A DNA stretch of 64,000 nucleotides from the NCBI RefSeq assembly GCF_002087085.1, contig NZ_MWQY01000010.1:1-64000 (forward strand), in the 5' to 3' direction. Below the pieces are notes generated by a model. It searched no databases. It saw only the letters and a program-made list of their open reading frames with translations, and was not told the DNA's origin. Below, piece by piece: positions 16,435 to 25,360 of this stretch; the stretch's first letter is position 1, and every line of letters begins with the position of its first letter. The stretch is from Marispirochaeta aestuarii (lineage in GTDB: Bacteria; Spirochaetota; Spirochaetia; JC444; Marispirochaetaceae). The translations under genes were made by a program, and so were the position numbers.

Positions 16435-17973
16435 ATGTCAGAAAACATACTTGAGATGCGGAACATAACCAAAATTTTCCCCGGCGTTAAAGCCCTGGAC
16501 AATGTAAGTTTCGAAGTCGGCAATGGAAACATTCATGCCCTGGTTGGCGAAAATGGTGCCGGGAAGTCCACCCTGATGAATGTATTGAGCGGCATCCACC
16601 CCCACGGAACCTATGAGGGCGAGATTTATTTTGAGGGCAGGGAATGCAGGTTCAAAAACATCAAGGACAGTGAAGAACTTGGAATTGCCTTTATCCATCA
16701 GGAACTCGCCCTGAATCCTTTTATGACCGTTGCGGAGAATATTTTCCTGGGAAACGAACGACAGAAAAACGGAATCATAGACTGGGAAACTACGGCTGAA
16801 GAAGCAAAAAAATTGATGAAAATGGTCGGATTGAACATCCACCATGATGCATTGATCAAAGATATTATGGTCGGACAGCAGCAGCTGGTGGAAATTGCCA
16901 AAGCCCTGGGAAAGAACTGCAAACTGCTCATTCTGGATGAACCGACTGCGGCGCTGAATGACAGGGATTCCCAGAACCTTCTGAATCTGCTGGTCGAGTT
17001 GAACAGGACCCGGGGACTGTCCTGCATAATCATTTCTCATAAATTGCACGAGCTGACTCAAATCTGCAATCGCCTTACGGTTCTGCGGGACGGTCAGACA
17101 ATCACAACCATGGAAAAGGGTGATGCGGAGATCAGCGAGGACAATATCATCCGGCACATGGTGGGGCGAAAACTGACCAATCGTTTCCCTGAAAGAACGC
17201 CCAATATCGGCGAGGTAGCCTTCGAGGTTCAGGACTGGAAGGTCTATGACCCCCTGGATGACACAAAAGTCGTCATCGATAATGTCAGCTTCAAACTCCG
17301 CAAAGGAGAGATAGTCGGATTTTCCGGACTGATGGGCGCCGGACGGACGGAACTTGCAATGAGCATTTTCGGCAAAATGTACGGAAGAAACATCGAAGGC
17401 AAGGTCATAAAGAACGGAAAGGAAATTGTCCTCAACCGGGTCAGGGATGCAATAGAAAGCGGAGTAGCCTATCTTTCAGAGAACAGAAAAGAGGACGGTC
17501 TGATACTCATCAGCGACATCAAGGAGAACATTACTCTTTCAAACCTGAACAAATTAAAAAAGAACGGTGTAATTGATCTGAATATAGAAATTAAAGTAGC
17601 TAATGAATACAAAGAGGCGTTGAATATCAAAGCCTCAAGTATTTTTCAGAAGGCCGAAAGCCTTTCCGGCGGGAACCAGCAGAAAGTCTGTGTGTCCAAA
17701 TGTCTTTTCACCGATCCGGATGTGCTCATTCTCGATGAGCCCACCAGGGGAATAGATGTGGGAGCCAAGTATGAAATATACAAAATCATCAATCAGCTTG
17801 CCGACGAAGGAAAGTGCGTCATGTTCATTTCTTCCGAGTTACCGGAAATACTCGGAATTTCGGATCGTATATATGTGATGAATGAAGGCAGAATCGTGGA
17901 CGAAATGCCGGCAAAGGAAGCGAGTCAAGAGAAGATCATGACAAGCATTGTCCAGAGCTCAAGCGGCCGGTAA
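16435..17973 (+). CDS. mmsA: Multiple-monosaccharide ABC transporter, tandem ATPase (MmsA/GguA)
   Basis: This 512-residue protein has two ABC domains in one chain, as in sugar transporters of the ribose/xylose type. Domain 1 has Walker [11 protein letters not shown] (about 41-50), the Q-loop in FIHQELAL, and [12 protein letters not shown]. Domain 2 (from about 270) has the degenerate Walker [13 protein letters not shown], then the signature LSGGNQQKV and [13 protein letters not shown]. The degenerate second Walker A and intact second signature are normal for this family. It powers uptake with the permease gene 44 bases downstream. Confidence 0.93.
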   Translation: MSENILEMRNITKIFPGVKALDNVSFEVGNGNIHALVGENGAGKSTLMNVLSGIHPHGTYEGEIYFEGRECRFKNIKDSEELGIAFIHQELALNPFMTVAENIFLGNERQKNGIIDWETTAEEAKKLMKMVGLNIHHDALIKDIMVGQQQLVEIAKALGKNCKLLILDEPTAALNDRDSQNLLNLLVELNRTRGLSCIIISHKLHELTQICNRLTVLRDGQTITTMEKGDAEISEDNIIRHMVGRKLTNRFPERTPNIGEVAFEVQDWKVYDPLDDTKVVIDNVSFKLRKGEIVGFSGLMGAGRTELAMSIFGKMYGRNIEGKVIKNGKEIVLNRVRDAIESGVAYLSENRKEDGLILISDIKENITLSNLNKLKKNGVIDLNIEIKVANEYKEALNIKASSIFQKAESLSGGNQQKVCVSKCLFTDPDVLILDEPTRGIDVGAKYEIYKIINQLADEGKCVMFISSELPEILGISDRIYVMNEGRIVDEMPAKEASQEKIMTSIVQSSSGR

Positions 17974-18017
17974 GGCCTGCGGAGAAAACAGAAGAAAACC
18001 AGGAGAGGTATCCTACG

Positions 18018-19274
18018 ATGAATGAAGGGACGGCTGAGATCACCAGAAGCAGCAGCATCTTTGAACAACTTAAGATCGTATTCAGACGTAATCTGCGCCA
18101 GTATGCAATCCTGATGGCGCTGATTGCCATTATAATAATCTTTCAGATTGCAACAAACGGTATTCTTTTAAAACCGATCAATGTATATCGTCTGATCGGA
18201 CAGAACAGCTACATACTCATTATGGCCATTGGAATGACTCTCTGCATACTGACGGGAGGAAATATCGACCTGTCTGTAGGTTCGATTGTCGCCTTTGTAA
18301 GTGCCTGCTCTGCCCTGTTCAGCGTAACCTGGGGATTGACACCGGGTCTGTCGATCATTCTGGGTCTGCTCATGGGTCTGCTCGCCGGGGTCTGGCAGGG
18401 GTTCTGGATCGCCCATGTGAAGATACCCTCTTTCATAGCAACCCTTGCAGGCATGCTCCTGTTCAGAGGTCTGAACAACCTGATTCTTAACGGTCTGACC
18501 ATTCCCCTGCCCGATTTATATATTACCGTCGCTTCCGGTTCGATCCCCGATTTTCTTGGCGCAGCCGGACTTCAGATTCCGAATTTTGTTACCGGTTCCG
18601 GGGTCCTGCACGTAACCACAATCGTCATTGTATTGATTGCATCCCTTGTTCTCGTACTCTTCATGTCCCTTGACCGAAAGAGCAAAGCCGCACACGGTTT
18701 TGTTCTGGGGTCTTTTACCGCATTTATCCTGAAAATCGCCAGTCTTTTCCTTATAATCAATCTGTTCGGTCTCTGGCTCGCCGCAGCCAACGGATTCCCC
18801 TATGTCCTGTTTCTGCTGGTTACCCTGATAATAGTATATTCCTTTATCGCGACCAAGACTGTTGCAGGACGACATGTCTATGCGGTGGGGGGTAACGAAA
18901 AAGCCGCCGCCCTGTCGGGTGTAAACATCAAGCAGGTCATGTTCTGGGTATATGCCAATATGGGACTCCTTGCCGGTCTTGCGGGAATCGTCTTTGCCGG
19001 AAGATTGAACGCCGCATCCCCCCTTGCGGGAAAAGATTTTGAACTCGATGTTATTGCGGCCTGCTTTATCGGCGGAGCCTCCATGAAGGGAGGCGAAGGA
19101 ACCATAATCGGCGGAATTATCGGCGGACTGATCATGGGTATTCTCAATAACGGTATGTCAATCCTAGGATTCAATATCTTCATTCAATCCGTTATCAAGG
19201 GGCTGGTATTGCTTGCGGCTGTTTCTTTTGATGTGTATTCAAAATCAAAAACGACTACAAGAACTGCCAAGTAA
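18018..19274 (+). CDS. mmsB: Multiple-monosaccharide ABC transporter, permease (MmsB/GguB)
   Basis: This 418-residue integral membrane protein belongs to the ribose/xylose permease family, with about ten hydrophobic segments. Family motifs are IAIGMTLCILTGGNIDLSVGS (split over about 72-92), GFWIAHVKIPSFIATLAGML, GGNEKAAALSGVN, and near the end FIGGASMKGGEGTIIGGIIGG. AGGAGAGGT stands ahead of the ATG. As the last gene of the transporter it is followed by a terminator at 19360-19396. It forms the channel for the sugar delivered by the ChvE-like protein. Confidence 0.93.
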   Translation: MNEGTAEITRSSSIFEQLKIVFRRNLRQYAILMALIAIIIIFQIATNGILLKPINVYRLIGQNSYILIMAIGMTLCILTGGNIDLSVGSIVAFVSACSALFSVTWGLTPGLSIILGLLMGLLAGVWQGFWIAHVKIPSFIATLAGMLLFRGLNNLILNGLTIPLPDLYITVASGSIPDFLGAAGLQIPNFVTGSGVLHVTTIVIVLIASLVLVLFMSLDRKSKAAHGFVLGSFTAFILKIASLFLIINLFGLWLAAANGFPYVLFLLVTLIIVYSFIATKTVAGRHVYAVGGNEKAAALSGVNIKQVMFWVYANMGLLAGLAGIVFAGRLNAASPLAGKDFELDVIAACFIGGASMKGGEGTIIGGIIGGLIMGILNNGMSILGFNIFIQSVIKGLVLLAAVSFDVYSKSKTTTRTAK

Positions 19275-19359
19275 GCCTCTTGACCGGCACCGGTGTATTG
19301 TCCCGGGTGGACTGAGGCTGCAGTCTGCCCGAGGTTAACATACAGAACCTCCTTTAATT

Positions 19360-19396
19360 GAACGGGCCACAGCGTTGCTGCGGTCCGTTCTCTTTT
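19360..19396 (+). terminator. Rho-independent terminator after the sugar transporter operon
   Basis: GAACGGGCCACAGC (19360-19373) pairs with GCTGCGGTCCGTTC (19377-19390) around GTT, with two mismatches, and is followed by TCTTTTTT. It separates the transporter from asnS. Confidence 0.8.
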
Positions 19397-19404
19397 TTCT
19401 CTTC

Positions 19405-19433
19405 TTGACCCGCCTCTGCTCCTGTGGTATCTC
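19405..19433 (+). promoter_or_regulatory. Putative asnS promoter
   Basis: TTGACC (19405-19410), a 17-base spacer and TATCTC (19428-19433) sit between the upstream terminator and asnS. The ribosome site AAGGAGG follows shortly before ATG 19464. The -10 is a weak match. Confidence 0.4.
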
Positions 19434-19463
19434 TTAAACCGATTCTTTCCAAGGAGGAACCTG

Positions 19464-20885
19464 ATGCCCGAAGCGAACCAGACTCCCACACCATCTGTAA
19501 AAGATCTCCTTTCCACCCCGGCAAGCAATCAGCCGACAGTCCTCAACGCATGGGTCAGAACCAGGCGGGATTCAAAGAACCTCGTCTTTCTGGCCCTGAG
19601 CGACGGCTCCTGCCTCAGCACAATTCAGGCGGTGATCGACAAGGAGCAGGGAAGCTGGGACGAGAAGCTCCTTGCAAAGGTGAACACCGGTGCCGGAATT
19701 CAGGTTCAGGGAAGCCTGACGGCATCTCCGGGATCCGGACAGGCCGTTGAAATCCAGGCCACCGGGATCAGTCTTTACGGAGAAGCCCCCCAGGAAAGTT
19801 ACCCGCTCCAGAAGAAGCGCCACTCCTTCGAATTCTTGCGGGAGATAGCCCATCTTCGCCCAAGGACCAACACCTTCGGGGCTGTGGCCAGGGTACGCAA
19901 TGCCATGAGTTTCGCGATTCATCGTTTCTTTCAGGAACGGGGCTTTTTTTACGTTCACACCCCGATAATCACCGGGGTCGATGCGGAAGGTGCGGGACAG
20001 ATGTTCCGGGTCACCACCCTGCCGCCGGAGAATCCGCCCCGGAAAGAAGGAAGCACCGACTTCAGCCGTGACTTCTTCGGGCGGCCGACCTATCTGGCCG
20101 TAACCGGGCAGCTGGAAGCCGAAGCCTATGCCCTCTCCATGGGCAGGGTCTATACCTTCGGCCCCACCTTCCGGGCCGAGAACTCCAACACCACCCGGCA
20201 TCTGGCGGAGTTCTGGATGATCGAACCGGAAGTCGCCTTCTGCGATATCAACTGCAACATGGACCTGGCAGAGGATTTCCTCAAGTTCATTATTTCCACC
20301 GTACTCGAGGAATGCCGGGAGGATATGGCCTTTTTTAACCAGTGGATACAGAAGGGAATAATCGACGTCCTTAAAGAGGTGGTCACGAAAAAGTTCGCCC
20401 GGGTCAGCTATACCGAAGCCATGAAAGAGCTTGAAAAGGCCCAGGACTCCGGAAGCGCCTCTTTTGATTTTCCTGTTCAGTGGGGTGCTGACCTTCAGTC
20501 GGAGCATGAAAAGTTCCTGACCGAGACGGTATACAAGGGGCCTGTTATCGTTACCGACTATCCCAAAGAGATCAAGGCCTTTTACATGAAGCAGAACGGG
20601 GACGGTAAAACCGTCCGGGCAATGGATGTCCTTGTTCCCCGGCTGGGAGAGATAATCGGCGGTTCCGAGCGCGAGGCGGACCTGTCGAAACTCGAAGCGC
20701 GCATGGATGAGCTGGGGATGCACAAGGAGGACTACAGCTGGTACCTGGAGCTGCGCAAATACGGTTCCGTGCCCCACTCCGGCTTTGGTCTCGGCTTCGA
20801 ACGGCTTATCCAGTACATTACCGGAATGCAGAATATCCGCGACGTGATTCCCTTTCCCCGGACCGTGAAGTCCGCAGAATTCTAA
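19464..20885 (+). CDS. asnS: Asparaginyl-tRNA synthetase
   Basis: This class II synthetase charges tRNA-Asn. The 473-residue protein has an N-terminal OB-fold anticodon domain (about 20-115, [23 protein letters not shown]). The catalytic core follows with motif 1 ([16 protein letters not shown]), motif 2 ([26 protein letters not shown]) and motif 3 ([21 protein letters not shown]). The ENSNT..HLAEFWM motif separates asparaginyl from aspartyl enzymes. It has its own promoter-like signal and is unconnected with its neighbours in function. Confidence 0.95.
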   Translation: MPEANQTPTPSVKDLLSTPASNQPTVLNAWVRTRRDSKNLVFLALSDGSCLSTIQAVIDKEQGSWDEKLLAKVNTGAGIQVQGSLTASPGSGQAVEIQATGISLYGEAPQESYPLQKKRHSFEFLREIAHLRPRTNTFGAVARVRNAMSFAIHRFFQERGFFYVHTPIITGVDAEGAGQMFRVTTLPPENPPRKEGSTDFSRDFFGRPTYLAVTGQLEAEAYALSMGRVYTFGPTFRAENSNTTRHLAEFWMIEPEVAFCDINCNMDLAEDFLKFIISTVLEECREDMAFFNQWIQKGIIDVLKEVVTKKFARVSYTEAMKELEKAQDSGSASFDFPVQWGADLQSEHEKFLTETVYKGPVIVTDYPKEIKAFYMKQNGDGKTVRAMDVLVPRLGEIIGGSEREADLSKLEARMDELGMHKEDYSWYLELRKYGSVPHSGFGLGFERLIQYITGMQNIRDVIPFPRTVKSAEF

Positions 20886-20914
20886 ACCGGCCCGGGCCGA
20901 ATACGGAGGCGCCT

Positions 20915-23203
20915 ATGGGTTTACGGGAACGAGGGGTTGAGCTTCTTCAGCACATAAAGGGCTGGTCTAGGAAGCTCGATAAAAACAGGAGACCCCTGGA
21001 CGGCAGTACTGTAATCACCGCCGAGTTCGATCCGCATGCTACCGGGCAGTCGGAGGAGGCCCGGCTCCGGACCCTTGGTACCTTCGGGGGAGTCTTTACC
21101 CCCAGTTTTCTGACTATAATCGGTGTAATCATGTATCTGCGTTTCGGCTGGATCGTCGGAAACGCAGGTTTATATGGAACCCTGGCAATCGTATTTCTGG
21201 CAAATACCATAACCTTCATAACCGCCCTGTCCGTATCCAGCATCGGCTCCAACGAGCGCATGGAAACCGGGGGGGCCTATTTCATGATCAACAGGGTCCT
21301 CGGATTTCTGCCCGGTGGAGCTGTGGGGATTCCCCTCTATCTGAGCCAGGCACTCTCCATTGCCCTGTACATCATAGGTTTCTCGGAATCCCTGGCAAAC
21401 GTCGTCCCTGCCTGGGATATCCGAATCATCGCTCTTGCAACCCTGGGATTCCTCAGCCTGCTGGCTCTGATCGGTGCCGCCTTTATGGTAAGGATTCAAT
21501 ACATTATCCTGAGCCTCATTATCCTGAGCTTCGTCTCCATCGCCGCCGGGTTCCGGCCGGTCTTCTCCAATCTTGAACCCTCCTATCTGGAGGGTGTGAG
21601 CTTCTGGGGTGTGTTTGCCGTATTCTTTCCGGCGGTAACCGGAATTCTTTCCGGTGTATCCATGTCCGGAGACCTCAAGAACCCCGGAAAAAGTATTCCC
21701 AGGGGGACCCTTGCAGCGGTAGCTGTGGGCTTTATCGTCTACCTTCTGGTTCCCGTCATGCTTGCCTTCTCGGTGGCCAGGGATGATCTTTTTGCATCCT
21801 CTTCTCTGGTTGCCGCATCCCGCTGGCCTCTTCTTGTTACCCTGGGGGTATTCGGCGCCACCCTGAGTTCCGCCATAGGAGTCCTCCTCGCAGCCCCGAG
21901 GACCATGCAGGCCCTGGGCTCGGACGGCGCCCTGCCGCGGATCTTCGGTTCGGGGGTCGGAAAAACCCGGGAACCTATACTCGGACTTTCCGTTTCGGTA
22001 TTGATTGCCCTGGGGGCAATCGTCATGGGTAACCTGAATGCGGTGGCGGAAGTACTGACCATGTTCTTTCTTACCACCTACGGTGTCCTGAACCTGGCGG
22101 CGGGAATGGAAAAACTTGTAGGGAACCCCTCCTTCCGGCCCTCCATCAGCATTCCCTGGTGGATCAGTTTCATGGGGGCCGCGGGATGTTTCGGTGTCAT
22201 GTTCCTGATAAACACCCCCGCCACCCTGGTCGCCCTTGCCCTGGTGGTGCTGGTCTTTTTTCTGCTGAGTATCCGTGCACGGAATCTGGATCCCGGAAGC
22301 CCGGGTATATGGGAAGGGTTCTGGACAGGGCTCTTCTTTACCGTCTCCCGCAAGCTCGCGAAGACCCGCAGCCGTTCCGGAAAAAACTGGCGGCCCCTGA
22401 TTCAGATTTTTGCCGCGGAGATTGCCAGTCATGCAGAGATAATAAGCCTGGCGGCCCTCTTTACCCGCCACAGCGGGGCCCTGGCGATCTATGCCGTACG
22501 GGACCCGGCTTCTCCCCAGTCAAGGGACGAGATGCAGCATGAATTGGATTCCTTCAATGAAACCCTGCATCACAGAAACATCTTTACCACCATGGTGGAG
22601 ACGAGGAACCTCTTCGACGGAATCCTTATCTCCTCCCAGTCTGCCGCCTTTGCGGGAGGAGCCTACAACACGGTCATGCTCGGTTTTCCCTCCGGCACAA
22701 AGCAGGACCGGGATTATGCCGGGCTGCTTATGGGTTTAAGCTCCCTGGATAAGAACATCCTCCTGTTCAAACGCGGAACGATTTCCTGGCACTTCAGCTC
22801 CGACCCGGTGATTGTCTGGTGGGGAGGACAGGAGCAGAACGTCCGGCTCATGCTCTTTCTGGCCCATCTTGTTCAGCGGAACTCAGCTCAGCACAAGCGC
22901 ATCCGACTGGGAACCATAGTCTCCAGCGAGGAGGACATGCCCGCAGCAGAGGCCAGACTGGCTTCCACCCTGCAGGAGCTGAGGATGCAGGGCGAGATTT
23001 TCATCGTTCCGAACCCGGAAAAACGTCAGTTGTGCGATGTCATTGAAGAAAACTCCAGGGAGAGTTCCCTGGTACTGCTGGGAATGGCCAAACCCCGGGA
23101 AGAGACCCTGGGCAGCTATCTGCCGGGTCTGCGTACAATCGCCGGGGACCTTCAGAACCTTCTGTTCGTCCTGAGCAATATTCCCGAACAGGAATACGAA
23201 TAA
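20915..23203 (+). CDS. Amino acid/polyamine/organocation-superfamily permease resembling SLC12 cation-chloride cotransporters
   Basis: This 762-residue membrane protein has about twelve hydrophobic segments between residues 55 and 470. The first, GGVFTPSFLTIIGVIMYLRFGWIVGNAGLY, follows the SLC12 (Na-K-Cl cotransporter) opening pattern. A cytoplasmic tail of about 290 residues follows, with a terminal fold ending SLVLLGMAKPREETLGSYLPGL, as in other members of this group. GGAGG lies before ATG 20915. The transported ions are not known; prokaryotic relatives move K+, Na+, Cl- or amino acids. It may be co-transcribed with asnS, since only 29 bases separate them. Confidence 0.82.
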   Translation: MGLRERGVELLQHIKGWSRKLDKNRRPLDGSTVITAEFDPHATGQSEEARLRTLGTFGGVFTPSFLTIIGVIMYLRFGWIVGNAGLYGTLAIVFLANTITFITALSVSSIGSNERMETGGAYFMINRVLGFLPGGAVGIPLYLSQALSIALYIIGFSESLANVVPAWDIRIIALATLGFLSLLALIGAAFMVRIQYIILSLIILSFVSIAAGFRPVFSNLEPSYLEGVSFWGVFAVFFPAVTGILSGVSMSGDLKNPGKSIPRGTLAAVAVGFIVYLLVPVMLAFSVARDDLFASSSLVAASRWPLLVTLGVFGATLSSAIGVLLAAPRTMQALGSDGALPRIFGSGVGKTREPILGLSVSVLIALGAIVMGNLNAVAEVLTMFFLTTYGVLNLAAGMEKLVGNPSFRPSISIPWWISFMGAAGCFGVMFLINTPATLVALALVVLVFFLLSIRARNLDPGSPGIWEGFWTGLFFTVSRKLAKTRSRSGKNWRPLIQIFAAEIASHAEIISLAALFTRHSGALAIYAVRDPASPQSRDEMQHELDSFNETLHHRNIFTTMVETRNLFDGILISSQSAAFAGGAYNTVMLGFPSGTKQDRDYAGLLMGLSSLDKNILLFKRGTISWHFSSDPVIVWWGGQEQNVRLMLFLAHLVQRNSAQHKRIRLGTIVSSEEDMPAAEARLASTLQELRMQGEIFIVPNPEKRQLCDVIEENSRESSLVLLGMAKPREETLGSYLPGLRTIAGDLQNLLFVLSNIPEQEYE

Positions 23204-23221
23204 GCCGTATCCCGAAGGGCT

Positions 23222-24493
23222 TCAGTCCGTCACAGACTCCGGGGAATACCTTTTTCCGGAGATTGCCAGGAGGGCGATGAAAACCAGGACCAGTGCTGCG
23301 TAAACAAGGGCGGTGACGGAAAAGGCGCTTTGAAAGCCGTAGCGGTCGATTCCCATGCCTATCAGGGGAGTCAGGGTCGCACCACCGACCATTCCGGCGG
23401 CATAATAGATTCCCAGCACGCTGGAGCGCTTCCGGGGTGATACGTTTTCGATGATAAAGGCTTCGGAAACCGGCATCCGGGCAAAAAGGACTACCCCGAA
23501 ACCCATCATTATTACGTAGGTCAGCGGGCCGTATGGAACAAGGGTGACAAGACCGATGACGGGAATCAGCAGCAGACTCATGGCTACCAGTACCGAGACA
23601 CGGCCGATTCTGTCGGAAAAATATCCGCTCAAAGGAGCTGCCCAGAAGCCGACGGAATAGATAATCGACAGGGTCATGGCCGCAGCCTTTTCATCCACAT
23701 GAAAAAAATCGAGCATGACCATGGGAGTGAAGGTAATACAGGCCTGCCCGAAGGAGGTGGCAGCGCTGGTCAGAGCGATAAAAGCGACCAGGCGAAGGGA
23801 TTTCGTCCAGTCCCCGGGCGGAACGATCCGGGTGTGAATATGGGTCGGAGACGGAGCATCCGGCAGTTCCGATGCAGCCCCGGCTGTTTCTGCGGCTGAA
23901 GGTCTGGGAGCCGCTCCGATGCCGATTCGACCAAGAAAAAGAAAAAAGAACACCCCGAAAACAAAGACCGGCAGAGCGGTTCCCAGAAAGGCACCGCGCC
24001 AGCCCCAGAGCATCGCCAGACTGATGCCGATAACCGGAGAAATAAAATGGCTCATGGAACCGCCGATAACATGGAAGCCCAGGGCCTTTCCCCTGTGGGA
24101 CTCTCCCACGGCGCCTATGATCAGGGGAGGCGCGGCGGGGTGGTATCCTCCCCCGGCAAGTCCCATGAGGACAAGAAAAAGAATCAGCAGCGGAAGTCCG
24201 GTGGAGAGCCCCACCATAGCACCGGCCAGAGCGACGCCGGCAAGCCCGATGGTCATGACAATCCGGGCACCGACCTTGTCGGCCAGCCAGCCGGCGGGAA
24301 GCTGCCCCAGCCCGTTGGAAAAGTTGAACGCCGCAGCGACCAGGCCCGCTGCGGTGTAGGAGAGGCTAAAGGTATCCCGGATAAAAGGGAGCATGGGAAT
24401 GACCAGGGCCGTCAGCAGATGATGGGAAAAGTGGGACAGAATGAACAGGGTTACAAACCCTGCAAGACGAAGGGTGAGTCCTTTTTGCGCCAC
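23222..24493 (-). CDS. Major facilitator superfamily transporter
   Basis: This 423-residue protein has twelve predicted membrane segments. The first half has the MFS loop 2-3 signature region GQLPAGWLADKVGARIVM; the second half has the matching PLSGYFSDRIGRVSVLVAM. A polar cytoplasmic loop of about 50 residues joins the halves (PRPSAAETAGAASELPD..). The start is GTG 24493, preceded by AAGGAG nine bases away; the longer open frame upstream overlaps the divergent binding-protein gene and is rejected. The substrate is unknown. The architecture resembles oxalate/formate or fosmidomycin-type exporters, but that is not strong evidence. Confidence 0.85.
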   Translation of the reverse strand: MAQKGLTLRLAGFVTLFILSHFSHHLLTALVIPMLPFIRDTFSLSYTAAGLVAAAFNFSNGLGQLPAGWLADKVGARIVMTIGLAGVALAGAMVGLSTGLPLLILFLVLMGLAGGGYHPAAPPLIIGAVGESHRGKALGFHVIGGSMSHFISPVIGISLAMLWGWRGAFLGTALPVFVFGVFFFLFLGRIGIGAAPRPSAAETAGAASELPDAPSPTHIHTRIVPPGDWTKSLRLVAFIALTSAATSFGQACITFTPMVMLDFFHVDEKAAAMTLSIIYSVGFWAAPLSGYFSDRIGRVSVLVAMSLLLIPVIGLVTLVPYGPLTYVIMMGFGVVLFARMPVSEAFIIENVSPRKRSSVLGIYYAAGMVGGATLTPLIGMGIDRYGFQSAFSVTALVYAALVLVFIALLAISGKRYSPESVTD

Positions 24494-24583
24494 GCTGCCA
24501 GGCTCCTTGTCGGTGGTATGCAGCAAGTATACAATCGAAGGTTCAGGAATGCAAGTGGGAGAACAAAAAGAGACTGCAATCGT

Positions 24584-24612
24584 TTGACAGGGAAAGATTC
24601 TGTTTCTAAAAT
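24584..24612 (+). promoter_or_regulatory. Strong sigma-70 promoter ahead of the binding-protein/kinase pair
   Basis: TTGACA (24584-24589), a 17-base spacer and TAAAAT (24607-24612) are close to consensus. The expected transcript start, about 24619, falls right at the GTG start codon (24620) of the next gene, so the message may be leaderless. Confidence 0.6.
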
Positions 24613-24619
24613 TTCTAGG

Positions 24620-25360
24620 GTGAAAAGGCAAATATTCGGACTTATTGTCATCAGCATGATATTTACCTATGTTCTTCATGGAGAGAACAGGATATATACC
24701 GTAAGTACTTCCTACAACAATCTCCTCTCCAATGAAAAGCACGATGGAATGCTGGATAGGATCATACAGGAAACCTTCAGACGGGCCGGTCTCGAATGTA
24801 TGATTGTGTACCGACAAACGGATCAGTCCCTGTTCGATGTCAACGCCGGGCTCCTGGATGCGGAGATCAATCGTATTGCCGGCATGGAGACCTCCTTCCC
24901 GAATCTGTTGCACCTTACCGAGCCCAATATGACCATGCATTTCGTCGCCTTCGCAAAACATGAGTTCCCCATTGACGGATGGAAAAGCATCAGGAACCTG
25001 AATGTCGGTGTAGTGCGGGGCTGGAAGATACTGGAATGGCATACCGATGGCTTTCCGAAGGTGGTGTACGTGCCGACGGAGAAGGAACTGTTCAGAATGC
25101 TTGACCTTGGACGCCTCGATATCGCTCTCTACTCAAAACTCACAGGTTACGCCGCGTTGAGGGAGTACAAGTATCAGAATATCCGGCACCTGGAGCCTCC
25201 CCTGGAAAGCCAGGAGATGTTCCTGTACCTTCATTCAAAAAACAGTCACCTTATTCCGGGACTGGATGCTGCCCTGAAGAGCATGAAAAACGACGGGAGC
25301 TATGATCGGATCGTGCGGGAGACCCTGGACCGTTATCTGGGTCACGAGCGGTTTGATTGA
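24620..25360 (+). CDS. Periplasmic substrate-binding protein, amino-acid (SBP_bac_3) type, paired with a kinase
   Basis: Starting at GTG 24620 the 246-residue product has a signal peptide (KRQIFGLIVISMIFTYVLHG) and then a family 3 binding-protein body: GMLDRIIQETFRRAGLECMIVYR, ..INRIAGMETSFPNLLHLTEP, ..IRNLNVGVVRGWKILEWH, ..ELFRMLDLGRLDIALYS and a terminal ..DGSYDRIVRETLDRYLGH. These features match free-standing sensory binding proteins as well as transporter subunits. No transporter gene is nearby, while a histidine kinase gene overlaps its stop, so a sensing role is inferred. No ribosome site precedes the GTG; ATG 24656 is possible but would remove the signal peptide. Confidence 0.78.
   Translation: MKRQIFGLIVISMIFTYVLHGENRIYTVSTSYNNLLSNEKHDGMLDRIIQETFRRAGLECMIVYRQTDQSLFDVNAGLLDAEINRIAGMETSFPNLLHLTEPNMTMHFVAFAKHEFPIDGWKSIRNLNVGVVRGWKILEWHTDGFPKVVYVPTEKELFRMLDLGRLDIALYSKLTGYAALREYKYQNIRHLEPPLESQEMFLYLHSKNSHLIPGLDAALKSMKNDGSYDRIVRETLDRYLGHERFD

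Noticed and set aside
21170-22471. 433-codon open frame on the minus strand
   Set aside because: It mirrors the cation-chloride-cotransporter-like gene and is a Gly/Gln/Pro-rich low-sense reading without membrane segments or motifs.
24047-24619. Upstream extension of the binding-protein frame on the plus strand
   Set aside because: It overlaps the MFS gene in antisense and precedes a strong promoter at 24584-24612.
24494-25042. N-terminal extension of the MFS transporter frame to 25042
   Set aside because: It is antisense to the binding-protein gene; GTG 24493 has AAGGAG and the first membrane helix follows at once.
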